64,000 nucleotides of DNA, from assembly GCA_905221605.1 (NCBI GenBank), contig CAJNDS010000624.1, forward strand, positions 432,001-496,000, in the 5' to 3' direction. The position numbers were made by a program, and so were the translations under genes. Every line of letters begins with the position of its first letter. The first letter of the stretch is position 1. The DNA is from Symbiodinium natans (lineage: Eukaryota; Sar; Dinophyceae; Suessiales; Symbiodiniaceae). A model generated the notes under the pieces. It saw nothing but the letters and a program-made list of their open reading frames with translations. It did no database searches and was not told the DNA's origin. Of the stretch, positions 1 to 11,249 are shown piece after piece.

Positions 1-400
1 CAGGGTTCAGGGTTTTAGGGTTTAGGGTTTCGGGTCTTTGGAGGGTTTTTAGGTTCTTGGAGGAGCGCTTTGGGGCTTAAGGCTTTGGGACTTCTGGGCT
101 TGGAGCTTTAGGGGTTTTATCGGGTTCAGGAGCTGTAGGGCTTTGGGGATGACGGGCTTCGGATTTGGGTCTTGGGGCTCTGGGGTTTAGGAGCTTGGGG
201 GGGGTGGGGGGGGGGGGGCGTGGGGTGCGGCCCAGGGCTTTAAGAGAGTAAAGTTTAGGATGCTGGACTTAGGCACGTGAACGCGAAAAGGCGCTCTGCA
301 CACCCTGAACCATAAACCCTAAAAGTTTGAGCACCTTGCCCGTGAAACAAGGGTTTAGGGGTTTAAAGAGTTTAAGCCCTGAAGCCCTGAAACCCTACTT
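1..400. repeat. Degenerate telomere-type heptamer DNA
   Basis: G-rich DNA with imperfect TTTAGGG-like units (variants such as TTTCGGG and TTTTAGGG) and a poly-G run near 198-218. No convincing coding island is visible before about 400. The translated frames here are products of the heptamer. Confidence 0.6.
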
Positions 401-2947
401 CTTGCCTGCGGATCCTCCCCGAGGAGGTCCAAAGCCGGGGAGTTGCCCCAGAACCTTTTCAGGGTTCAGGGGCTTCTGACTGAGGGCTGAAGAGTATTCA
501 GGGTCCAGCGGCTTAGGGGTTTAGGGTTGAAGAGTTGAGAGTTGATGGGCTTAGGGTTGAAGGGTTTAGGGTTTCTGTCTTCTTTTTGGGATCTGCAGGG
601 CATCGGAAGGGCCCCCAAATGTCGCACCCAAATGCGGCACCCTGCCAAATTGGCCTCAGATTGGGCGGACCCTTCGGGGGAATTTTCTTCCCCCAAGCCT
701 CAACCCTCGGCCATTATCAAAATTCTGAGGGTTGGGGGATGAGGGTTTGAGAGGCTTCAGGTTTCGGGTTGAAGCTCCGACCCTGAACCCCAATCAGGGC
801 TCCGCACTGAACGAAGCCCACCGCGTCCGTGCCATCCGAGGCATAGTCCTCCCCACAAGAGAGTCTTCAAAGCTTTCTGGGTTGGGCAAGGCGGCTAGCG
901 GTTTAGGGATTGCTTGGTGAAGGTCTGGGGCTAAGGACAAGGCCTGAACCCCCTCACTCAAACCCCGAAAGCGACCCCTGAAACCCCGAAACAGTCTACC
1001 GTGATGAAGAGAGGCCCAAAGCCCTCCCTGACGATGCCACTTTGTCTTAACAAGAACCCCCTGAAGGTCCGCAGCCCTCAAAGCCTCAGACCCTGGATCA
1101 CCTGCACCCACCCCCCGAATGCACCACACTTTTGGGGTTTTGCTAGGGTTTATGAACCCTAGCACCCTCAGCCTAAAGCCCCTCAAGCCCCCTATGGAGG
1201 GCCTGTGGCTTGGCGGGGTCTCGATCGATGGAGACGTTGAGGTTCATGGCCACCCAAAGCGTCCGCAAGGAAAGAGTGTGGCCACTCGGGGCTTTATTGG
1301 GTTTTAGGGTTTAGGGTTTAGGGTTTAGGGTTTAGGGTTAGGAGCTTGCTGTTAGACTGGTTTTCAGGGCTTCGGGCGTCGGGTTCGTGAATATCGAGAT
1401 TCGGGTTTTTGGAGGGTCTGGGTTTAGGAGTTGCTGGAGTTACGGTTCAATCGTTGATCGGCTTGGGTGGTGCCTGCGGGACACGCCATGCCCGAAAAGT
1501 TGAGGGTCAGAGTCATCGCTTTACGTTTGTAGGGCTTGCTGGGGCTGATCGGGTTTTATGTGGGCTTAGAAGGCTTCTGGGGGCTTTGGGTTCTGGGTTT
1601 CGAGTCTCAACCAGCTGCGGCAGGGACTGCAATGGCCAACCCTAGGCACAAACCCCTGACCTCTCCCTGCGAACTCCAAGGCTTCGAAGTCTCATGGAAG
1701 CTCAAGGTTCACCTGGGACCTCTTTTTACCTGCGGCTTTATCAGCCATTCGCCCTGAAGCTCGTAGGAATTGCCCGAAAGAAGTGTCGATAGAGCCACAG
1801 GAAAAGTTGCAACGGCTTTGTCTAAGGGTCCAAGATTCGCTTGAGCGGCGGCTTTTCCACTTTTGCCCGGCGTAAGCTCTGTACACAGGTAGCTTCGGGA
1901 GGGGCGCCTTTTGGGTCGAGCTTGTGCTGAGTCTTTCGAGTGTTTTTTGGTAGAGGCCATCGAACACTTCGGCACTCTGAAGGAGCCCCGTGCCCAGGAT
2001 TGCACACTGCACGGTGCTCGCAGTCGGGCAAGAGGCAGGTGAGGAAGGCGGTGACCCCCATCAATTCAAGCCTCTTTAGGAGCACGAAACTGAAAATGGC
2101 ACACTTCTCGTCTCAAAGCCGACTTGTCACAGAACAAGCCCAGGACACGTGCAGCACTCGCAACTTCGGGGTCAGATGTTGTGGTGGAAACCTGACGCGG
2201 TCACCACAACACAGCCTGTGCACTACGATAGGATGCTGCTGCCAGCGTGTGAACTTGCAAGCGCCAAACCCGAGATTTCCTAGAGACCTTGACGCAAGAT
2301 TGGATTCGCCACTGCTGCTCCAAGACCCTGCCTAGGACAGCGCGGCCAGATCAATCCCTCCAGCAGATGCCCCACCTGCGACAGCTGAGAAATTGCCGAT
2401 CCGAGTGCAAGCTTCGAAGAGAGCGTTTAGGTATCGGAAGACATGAAGATCCCCTGCTTTGGGCGTTGGAGGTTTGGCAGGGTTCGGGTTGAGGACCCAG
2501 AATCGGAAAGTTCCATAAGCGCAGGGCGCTCTACAGGGTTTAGGTCGTTCTGGATGGATGCTGCCACCCGAGCCAATACGTGATATGCAGTGAAACATGT
2601 TGCCTTGTGAATCCGCACTTGCACGGGTCACTGTCCACGAAACTTCCGGGCTAGTGTGAAGGACGCTGAAGTTCACCGACCGGACATCCTGTGAATCCTG
2701 TGAGTCAACTCAGCGCATCACCATCCGACATCTTTCACATCCTTCTCAGCACCAGCTTCCTACAGCGAGCATGCAAGCTCGATGTGCGTTCCTGAGAGCG
2801 CCCCGCCCCAAGTGGCTCCAGGAAACTTCCAATGTGAAGGACTCTGAAAATTACCCATGCGCACCCCAACCCTCGACCCACCCCGCATCCCCGACAGAGC
2901 ACCCTCCGAACCCCCTATGTCTCCTACAGCATCCTGCGGGACCCAAC

Positions 2948-2987
<40 letters not shown>

Positions 2988-4450
2988 TACTTCTCGTGAA
3001 CCGTTGGTTCGTTTCGGTACCCTGGGACCCTTGCCGAGGCGGCTTCGCGTTCGCTGTTAAATGAGGGTCCTCTTTGGGGTAGGCTAAACAATAGGGGTCG
3101 CCTTAAAGTCAGGAGTTTACAAGGGACCATACTTTCGAGAAGTGACCATATACAAAGATATATGCAGGAACCTGCAGCTTTCGAATTCTTGCCCTTACTA
3201 GTCGGTAAAGGCTCTGAAGCTGTAGGTTAGAAGACGAGTCCTTAGCACTCAGGTACATCCAAAAACCTTTGATTGCTCGAGCCTCCCGGCAATACGCGCC
3301 GAGTCAGGTCACAGTTTGCAGGGGAGCCTGGGCGGCTCGTTCGATTTGAGGTTGGGGGGTTTGCGGCTTAAGCTTAGACATCCCTATAAGGCCTAAACCC
3401 CCAAACCGTGGAGAGATCATCAAGGGAGGGGGCAAGTAAAGTACTTGCCCCATCTCCCCTCCCCAAAGCTTCCCCCTAGGGCCTGGCACACCCCCCCCCC
3501 CTGTGCCCCACGCACTTCCTGAAGGAGCTTGCAACATTTCTGGATTTAGGTCAATAACAGTGTCTGTCACGAGGGAGGTTTAGGGGTTTCTTTCCCGGAA
3601 GTTTCAGGGCTTCGAGAGCTTCGGATGTTTTGCCAGAGCCCGCAGCGGGATACCCCACAGAAAGCATCAATTTTATCGAAACCTCGGTCGAACCACAAGG
3701 GAAACCCATGTAAGCCTAAGCCCCAATTGCAGCAACCCTAAACCCGAAACCCTCAAAAGCATGTAATATAGGGGCTTGAATAATTAGAATAGGGTTTTGG
3801 GGTCATTATAGTTTCATTACAAAGGTTATTAGCAATTATTCGACCCCTATGTAAAACCCCCTAAAACCCCAAACTGGCCGGGTGGCTCGTCAGCTCCATA
3901 GCTCTGCGCCAGCGCGGCCAGAACTCCTTTGGGGATTTGGGGTTAGGGAGGGGGGGGGAGGGTTTAGGGTTTAGGGTTTAGGGTTTGGGGTTTGGGGTTT
4001 GGGGTTCGGGGTTCGGGGTTCGGGGTTCGGGGTTCGGGGTTCGGCGTTCGCGGTTCGGGGTTTGGGAGGAGGGGGGGAGGGGGAATGTGACGGGGATCCT
4101 CTGCAAAGGTGATTCCAGGCACACGATGCCGCACGTGTGGGGTTATGGGTTCGTGCCCAAACCCCCAAACCGGCCTAAACCCTAATCATGTAAGGAGTGC
4201 CATGCTCTTTCCTGAAGTTTAGGGTCCAGAACCCAACCCCCGGACCCCTCAACTCTGCAGAGGGTCCTGGGCGTTGTCCAGCGAGACCCCACCGTAGCTT
4301 CCGTCCTGAGCTTCTGGAAGGCCCGCTTTCGGGCCAGACTGTTTAGATCTGCTTAGGGGTTTTCAAGGTTGGGCTTCCGGAACTTGTAGGATCGCTTAGT
4401 GGGATTTCCAATAAGGCTTGAACAGGGCTTTCACAGCTGAGTTGGTTTCG
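400..4450. other. Gene-poor stretch with a few exon-sized open islands
   Basis: Mostly non-coding. Short open minus-strand islands that could be exons lie near 795-860 (peptide EDYASDGTDAVGFVQCGALI, preceded by GGGGAG on the minus strand) and 1712-2005 (contains CAILGTGLLQSAEVFDGLYQ). I recognise neither. The rest holds heptamer remnants (five TTTAGGG units at about 1301-1338), a 39-base poly-C run at 2949-2987, and a mixed heptamer array at 3961-4065 in which TTTAGGG passes into TTTGGGG and then TTCGGGG. Confidence 0.35.
3763..3856. mobile_element. Foldback element, family B
   Basis: Starts TGTAATATAGGGGCTTGAAT and ends with a diverged inverted copy (AATTATTCGACCCCTATG). Related sequences start at 28,453 and 60,813 with the same TGTAATATAGGGGC opening. 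It has no coding capacity, so it looks like a MITE-sized non-autonomous element. Boundaries are approximate because the inverted arms are imperfect. Confidence 0.45.
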
Positions 4451-4454
4451 GATG

Positions 4455-4544
4455 CCACCGAGCTGCGTACTCGGCCATGTAGGGGTTCTTGAAGCCCCAG
4501 TACCAGAGCGTGTACCCCGCCTCCGTCAGCAAGTGGCCCAGGAC
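4455..4544 (-). CDS. Exon-like island, unknown protein
   Basis: On the minus strand an AAAG acceptor-like site is followed by an open run with balanced composition, including TEAGYTLWYWGFKNPYMAEY. Unlike surrounding frames it is not derived from a heptamer or simple repeat. Exon partners were not identified. It is probably one internal exon of a minus-strand gene that also includes other islands in 0.4-10.5 kb. Confidence 0.4.
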
Positions 4545-4734
4545 CTTTAAAGGGGCCAACACCACTTTGGGGCTGCGGCACCCCAAAGGCAGGGTGGGCT
4601 GGGGGGTTCTCTTTTTCATAACGAGTCCTATTTTAAAAATGTGGAGAATGCTTCAGGGTTAGTTTTGGGATCCCCCGCCTTCGTGAGGATTGCGCCAGGG
4701 GAGCGGCTGTCTCTGACAAGAGTCCTGGGGGGGA

Positions 4735-4779
4735 GGGGGGGGGGGGCAGGGGTTGGAGGGGGGGGGGGGGGGGGGGGGG
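4735..4779. repeat. Poly-G microsatellite
   Basis: Two adjacent G runs separated by GGTTGGA, the longer about 22 G. Similar G/C homopolymers occur at 2949-2987, 8081-8101, 12,787-12,802 and 38,144-38,188. Confidence 0.85.
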
Positions 4780-5529
4780 AGGGTTAAAATACTACTGATG
4801 ACAGAACACAATCATTGGAGGGCTTTAGGATCTTCAGTCCAAGGGCTGGTCTGGGATCTGTAGACTTATGGGCCGAGGCTGTAATGTTAAGCAGACTGTT
4901 GCTGCGGGCTGCCGCCGGGCAAACGGTCGCGTGCGCTCCGTCAGTGCTGTGCACTCAAGGGATGCCGCGAGCTTCACGTGCCAGCTCTAAGAAAGAGGGC
5001 AGGGAGAGAGAGAGAGAGAGGAAAAAAAAAAGGACGTGCACGTGCTAGTGTGCATATGCATGTCACACCGACCAAGTGCCGCCATCATAAACGACAAGCA
5101 GTAGTCTAGGCCGGGGCACACAGTGGTGTAGTCATGGAAGATGTCGCCTTGGCAAGCTGGTCTATTCAACCCTGTAGATTGCGCCCCAACAGCACTCTTT
5201 CTTCATGGGGTACCCGAAACGCGACCATCATGAAAACTGCCGCAAGCTGACCAGCTTGTGTTGAGAAAGGGAGTGGGCGACGGGGCTTACCGCGGAGGGC
5301 CATGTTGAGGATCTTTCGCACCCTGAACCCTAAACCCTAAACCCTAAACAGGGTTGATCCAATCTTGCAGCCAGCTCTCCGACACTCAGCGCCATGATCA
5401 CCGCCGCCAGGCGCCCAGAACCTGGGAATCTTCCAACTGGCTCTTCGGATCGTACTGGGCTTTCATCGATTCTCCCTCATTCGGCGTAGAGAAAGTAGGC
5501 TTCTGGGTTGGGAAGGCGTAGGATTTTCC

Positions 5530-5665
5530 TACTCCCAGGGTCCATCTAAGCGCACGGCTCTTCTCCCAAAGTTCGACGGAGTAGACCTGAACGGCTTTGT
5601 AGTCTTGGGCTGAAGGAAACTCCGACTCAACGCTTCGGGCAAACACCTTCAGGAATTTGAGGTAA
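5530..5665 (-). CDS. Exon-like island, unknown protein
   Basis: Minus-strand open run containing LKFLKVFARSVESEFPSAQD followed by YKAVQVYSVELWEKSRALRW. Composition is protein-like and the frame is free of heptamer-derived residues. No homologue is recognised. The extent of the exon is uncertain. Confidence 0.35.
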
Positions 5666-6446
5666 ACAGCTCAAGGTCTCTTCAGCTTTTCGGGCTTAAG
5701 GCAGTTTAGGCTCTACAGGTTCAGGATCTAAAGCTTCCCAAAAACGCTTGAGGCCACAAACTACTGTCTGCCCTTGTGGCACTGGTCCCGTACAACTCGT
5801 AACTTCACAACGGAGACAACTTGATCGCTCGCCTACATCCCTCCGTCGCAGTTGAAGGTGGGGACAAACCACCCTCACTTGCAGCGGCCGCGCCTTGACC
5901 TGCGAGTCCTGGGCAAGAGTGTCAGGCACCCCGGGATGTGCCGAAAGGGTGAGACAGGTTCGGGAAACTCCGGGAAACTCCGCCGAAGCTGCTGGTGACT
6001 TTAAAACCTCCGAAAGCCTCATCGGACCGAATGGCGGGGCTCCTGACCCCTGTGCTCTTCCCTGCCCCTCCACCGGAACAAGAACGTCATAATACTAGCA
6101 GCGCAACAGACCCGCAAGGAGAAGATCAACAGCAGCAACGCCAGTAGCAACAGCACAGGCAACAAGAATAGAAAGCCAAAAGCGCGTCCTCCCGGCGGCA
6201 CTGGTCCAAGCTCTGGATGAGCCCTGGAGTGATCCAGGTACCTTCAGGCTGCCACATGAGCACATTGGGGGATCGAGGTTTTTTCAGGGTTTTGGGACTC
6301 AAGGGGGCTTAAGCTCAAGGGCTTCACGGTGCCAAGGGTTCAGGGTGTTGAGGGGCTACTGGCGCAGGGGCCCTGGCAGATTCACCTGGGGCTGGTTGGT
6401 CGGGCATGTCCCGAAGATCTAATATCTAAGGTATCCCAGCTCAGGA

Positions 6447-6571
6447 CTACTTGGAGGTTCATGACTGTACCTATAGCCCACGTACAAGCCCCTTCAGTGC
6501 CCTGATTGATGTGGCTATAGTTGGGTTATAAGTACAGTTACAATTGTGTTATCCCATGAACCTCCAAGTAG
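6447..6571. mobile_element. Foldback element, family D (complete, without telomere array)
   Basis: Perfect 17-bp terminal inverted repeats, CTACTTGGAGGTTCATG at 6447-6463 and its complement at 6555-6571, enclose about 90 bp with no ORF. Related copies at 56,922-57,115 and 57,557-57,658 share the CTTGGAGG ends but carry or abut telomere-type heptamers internally. This copy is therefore the array-free reference form. Confidence 0.75.
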
Positions 6572-8106
6572 GGTGGATACTGCAAGCCACGCGCATTCTC
6601 GTAGGCACAGTCGGAGATGCGAAATAGGTGCCATAAACAAAACCCCTGAAGCCATTTTTCCCTCCGGGCCTAAACCACCTGAAACCCGAATCCCTAAAGA
6701 CCCAAAACGTCCCAAGCCGCCCAAACCTCCGAACGCCATGCGCCAAGGCACCTCCATGCATCTCCCTGTGCACCCCCTGGGCTGTGTCGTCTCACCCCTT
6801 AAAGGATTCTTGAAGATCGCCCCTATGAGCCCTATCGAAAGGAAAACGAAAGCTATCCCAACATAAACTACCCCAACCAACTCTTTCTAATGAAAAGGCC
6901 CCCTATCTTTGGCCCAATCCCGAGCCTCACAATCGTCAAGGAACGGGCAGGGGAGAGGGCTCTGGGGTTTACAGGGCCTAGGGATGTGTAGGCCAATAGG
7001 GTTTAGTAGAGATACCAGTGTGTGCTGCGCAGCTATGTGCACAGGCTGTCAACATGTGCGCAGCCCTTCCATAATGGAGTCGATCGGATGGAGCGGCGTA
7101 CATCCATAGCTTGCAGCAGTTGCATCAACAAAAACTCGAGACCAACTACCCCGTGTAAGATCTCTTGTCGCACAATGTTGCGGCCTGCTAGGATCGGGGT
7201 CTACAGATCGGAGCAGCCCACCCCTTTGGCGCGTACCTCGTCCTTTCCAATCAAGCTCCCCGACAGGCTCAAGAATTCGTTCTTAGCATTGAACTCCCAA
7301 ACACTGGACTTCACTAGACCCTTAAGAGCTGGATGCCCTTCAGCAGACCTCCCATGCAAGCGGGCCACTTGACAAATCTGGAAGCTCGACTGGTAATCGG
7401 CGTTGACCTCGTCGGTTCTGAGGTTGCGTCTATAGGTTTGTAAGGTTTCTACGTCTAGAATTCAGGGGCCCTAGAGGCTTAGGGTTTCGGGGAAGGAGGC
7501 AGGGTCTCGCCTTGACATCTGCAACTCACTGCGTCGTTGCTATGATTACTCGCGGCTCTACGCGACAAGCAATGCGGCACAAAGCAGCACATGCTCTGGT
7601 GGTGGGACATTAGATGGGAGCTACTCCGAGCTGGCCCCCGAGCTGGCAGACGAGCAATGGCCGTAGATGAGCCCCAACAAAAGCCCAAGTTCTTACACCT
7701 CCGGCCGAGCAGCGGTCAGACGGAAGTCATTCTTGTGCCTGCGAACCTTCTTGCTTCTCAGCCTCGGGCAGATTCGGGCAGCAAATTCAAGGCTGCGTAA
7801 AGCTACCCTGCCTTTCAGGCATTCCATGATTTACGCCGTAGTGACAGTGCTAGGCTCCTAGACAAAAGCCCCCTAAACCCTCACCCCCCAGAAACCCTGT
7901 CTGAAGCCTCCTCCTTTCTCATCCTTCTCGAAACCGGAAGACCCCTCCTCAGGCCCAAACCATGGCTGCGCCTTGGTCAGGTCCAGGCAGTACCTGGGCT
8001 CTGTTCATAAGGGGGCCAAGGGTTTAAGGTTGTGATTTTAGAGGGCTTGGCGCCTAAAGCCCTTGAATCTTACACTCCTCCGCCCCCCCCCCCCCCCCCC
8101 CGGCAG

Positions 8107-8199
8107 TCGCGCCCGGCCTGGACACCGGGTTCGGGCACTGCGTGATGGGCGAGCGGGCCTCTGGCAAGGTGAAGCAGGCGTTCAACCTCAACGAAGAGG
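8107..8199 (+). CDS. Exon-like island, unknown protein
   Basis: Plus strand. A poly-C tract ending GGCAG gives a good acceptor, and the exon runs to GAAGAG followed by GGTTTCGGG. The open frame includes PGLDTGFGHCVMGERASGKV. The product is not recognised. The downstream intron begins directly in heptamer-like DNA. Confidence 0.4.
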
Positions 8200-8437
8200 G
8201 TTTCGGGTTGGGGGTTTGGGTTTACAGGGCCTAAGTCTCTTTCACAGAGTTTAGGGTTTAGAGTGTTTTGGGTTTATAGGTTAGTGAGTGACACATGGGG
8301 TTTCGGCTCCTGTTTGAAAGGCTCTTGAGGTCCAATCCCAGCAAGGGGGGTTGGGGTCATAGGCTGCCCTTTCTCCCTAAGGCTCCTTAAGCTTCGCTAA
8401 AGGTTCTCTAGGTACCTCCCCACCTGAAACCCTAAAC

Positions 8438-8525
8438 CCACGGCTTTTGCACTTCTCGGCCCCTGGCCACAGCGCTCGCATCAGCCGGAAGTCCGGGTGG
8501 AAGCACCAGACCATCTCCTCGGGGC
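8438..8525 (-). CDS. Exon-like island, unknown protein
   Basis: Minus strand. Acceptor CTGCAG, then an open run including EEMVWCFHPDFRLMRALWPG. The exon stops where GTTTAGGG starts, so a telomere-type unit could supply the GT donor. Not recognised. Confidence 0.45.
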
Positions 8526-9766
8526 CTGCAGCTTCGACATTCCAAGATGTGTTTGGGTTGCTACGGGAGCTGTCATGAGCTCTGATGTTCGATAAGCTAG
8601 GCTTGGAGCAAACCCAGGGGGGCTGTTTCAGAAGTGGGGCCAATCCTGGTTTGGGGTTCAGCGAGTTTGGGCTGCTGATTTCTGAGTCATATGATGTCTG
8701 ACTCAGGGTGCGACCTCAAGCAAACACTCCCCCCCTTTTTCAAGAATAAGCGAAGGAACAGAAGCATCCTAGACCCCTAGACCCCTAGCCCTAGGCCCCA
8801 AACCCCTATACCCTACTCCGCACCTAACCACCCACCCCCCCCGCCAAAATTGGGGGGGGGGGGGGAGGGCCTGGCTAACTAAAATTGGGTATTTTGGGGA
8901 TTGTTGCAGGCAGAAGAGAGAGAGAGAAAAAAAAAACAGTGAGGGGATCATCTTAAGTAATGATTGAGGCTCCTGTATGACGGCTCACGAGTCTATAGAA
9001 CCCATCAGCTCTGTCTCGCTGCGAAGTGGCATTGTCCCAGCCATTCACCAAGCTCGTGCTCGGGGCCCACGTACGTTCGCCACATCTCCTCGGGATGACG
9101 GCAACTAAAGCAGCAAGGAACTCGTCCCCAAACTGTTGCAAGCGCGAACGGAACCCTGAAGCCATGCCTCCCAAACTCTGAACCCTGAACCTGGGAACCT
9201 GGTGCGAACCACTGCCTCCTGACATCCAACAGAGGAAGCACTATCAGAATCAGAGGCCCCGGCAGCAGGAATCCGGCATGCGATCTCGGCAGGCACGGCT
9301 CCTTGCTGGCTTCTGGGGGCCTCTGGGGCTGAGTCATCCTGAGGCTCTGCAGCCTAAACAATCAGACGGTTTGTTGGTCTCAGGAGCCCTTGAAGTCTTG
9401 AAGTCTAGGGGTTAGAGGGCTCCTGAACCCAACTCATTCTCCTCAACTCTAAACCCTCAAGACCCTACAAACATCTACAAACCCTCGAGCCCTCAAGACA
9501 CCCCCCCCAAAAAAAAACCAAAGTGTGTTCTGAGGCCAGGGGCTGCCAAACCGGTCGGTCCGCGCAGGGAGCAGCAGCAGCGGCTCTGGAGCAGTCGAAG
9601 GATGGTCGTGCAGTTTGGGGGTCCAACAAGGGGGGTTGAGGGGTCTGCTTGAGGTGTTTGAGGTGGGGGTTGAGGGAGCTGGGGGGGGGGGTTGAGTTGA
9701 GTTTAGGGGACCTCTGAAGGGGGTGGAAGAGGTGAGGGTTCCAGGGCCAATCGGAATTGCTTGCAG

Positions 9767-9825
9767 GCCACCTTGTTCGCCGCCTATCTGGAGCCGAAAG
9801 ACGTGGTGCTGACATGGCTGCCTGG
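9767..9825 (+). CDS. Exon-like island, unknown protein
   Basis: Plus strand. Strong acceptor TTGCTTGCAG before the open run ATLFAAYLEPKDVVLTWLPG. A GC donor (CCTGG|GCGTCG) is possible at 9825/9826. The family was not identified; a PLP-type enzyme is one weak possibility. Confidence 0.35.
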
Positions 9826-10375
9826 GCGTCGATTCGGGCCCCTATAACAAGCCCTTGACGGGGAATATGGGGGGGCCCCTCATCCTCGAAAACCCTACTA
9901 AGAACCAGCGAGTAGGTTGCAAAGGGAGGTTGCTTTTCTCGAGCTGTTTTCGGTATGTGGGGTTTCGGAGCGCAGTTGGGGTGTCTATGGCAAAAGCACC
10001 GAGCAAACGGCATCGATAGCTTCTAGGCCCAGGCTGGAGCTCGGGCACAAGCCCCTCGTAAGCATCCGAAACTTACTCGAGACACACCTGGCCAAGGTGG
10101 AGGGGGCCAGCGCCCCCTGTTCCATACAGCTTAAGGCACCAAAATGGCCCCGTATAATTGTGGATCAAATCCCAAATGCTACAACCCAACTGCACCACCC
10201 TGGCCAACACCCCGGCCCAGCCCCGTGGTTCCTCTGCTCACTAACACCCCCCGAAATGTTCAACAAAGCCTCCAAATTCCGTATGCCTAAGCCCGGACAA
10301 AGCTCAAAGCCTCGCCTTCCATGCGTCGTGCCGCCCATCCAGCCCCTTAAACCCCAAACCGCGAGTAGACGTCGA

Positions 10376-10474
10376 AACTCCTCCGAGAAGGGGCAGGAAG
10401 TGGAAGTCGCTGTGGCCCTGGAAGCGCGCCACGCCGTCGGCACCCGCCCGGGCCTGCAGGCACCGCGCCTCGAT
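10376..10474 (-). CDS. Exon-like island, unknown protein
   Basis: Minus-strand open run containing CLQARAGADGVARFQGHSDF. Protein-like composition, no recognised domain, no confirmed splice partners. Confidence 0.3.
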
Positions 10475-11007
10475 TCAGGATTCAGAACCCAGGGTTCAAG
10501 GATTGAGGGCTCAAACGTCAGGATTTCTAACTGGTCTATTCCAATGGTCTATAGCAAGGCTTGGAGGGCTTAGAGGGGTTACTGGAGACCAAGCGAAGGG
10601 ACATGGAGTCGTTGCGCTTAAAGACCACAGAAGAATTCCACAAACAGACTCTCGCGAAACCCTAAACCTCCAAACCTCAACCTTCCCAAAGAAAACGCAA
10701 CCCGGACCCCGACAACCCTTCAACCTCTAAAGCCAGTTAAACTTAAAGCCCCTCTTGATCTCCCTTAAGCCCGGACTTAAGCCCCCATTAAGCCCCCCTT
10801 AAGCCCTCTTGACCCCCCACCCCCAAAGACCGGCCTCGGTCTTCGCCGTTGGCTCAAGCTCTATCTGGACCGCCACCTTGGGGTTCGGGGGGGCCACAGG
10901 GGATGCGGGGTTTGGGGTTTATGACATATAGGGGCCATATGTGTAGATATATATATATATATACATAGATAAAGATAGATAGACTTCTATATATATATAT
11001 ATATATA

Positions 11008-11158
11008 CACATACATACATACATACATACATACATACATACATACATACATACATACATACATACATACATACATACATACATACAACATACATACATA
11101 CATACATACATACATACATACATACATACATACATACATACATACATACATACATACA

Positions 11159-11187
<29 letters not shown>
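11008..11187. repeat. (CATA)n tetranucleotide array
   Basis: About 43 CATA units with one interruption (CATACAACATA near 11,085), flanked by (TA)n tracts at 10,948-10,964 and 11,199-11,211. The long MYVC-type frames here are translated microsatellite. Confidence 0.95.
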
Positions 11188-11192
<5 letters not shown>

Positions 11193-11249
11193 ATTTAATA
11201 TATATATATATGTATACATATATACACAACACCCCAGATGACAGTCCAA

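Noticed and set aside
3971-4185. Frames rich in GLGFRV or NPKP, here and at many other places
   Set aside because: These are heptamer arrays read in frames that avoid the TAG. Such proteins are a known annotation artefact type in these genomes.
10849-10858. Relict spliced leader (TTGGCTCAAG)
   Set aside because: Only ten bases match, and about 0.1 such match is expected by chance in a window this size. Nothing else around it supports a retroposed gene.
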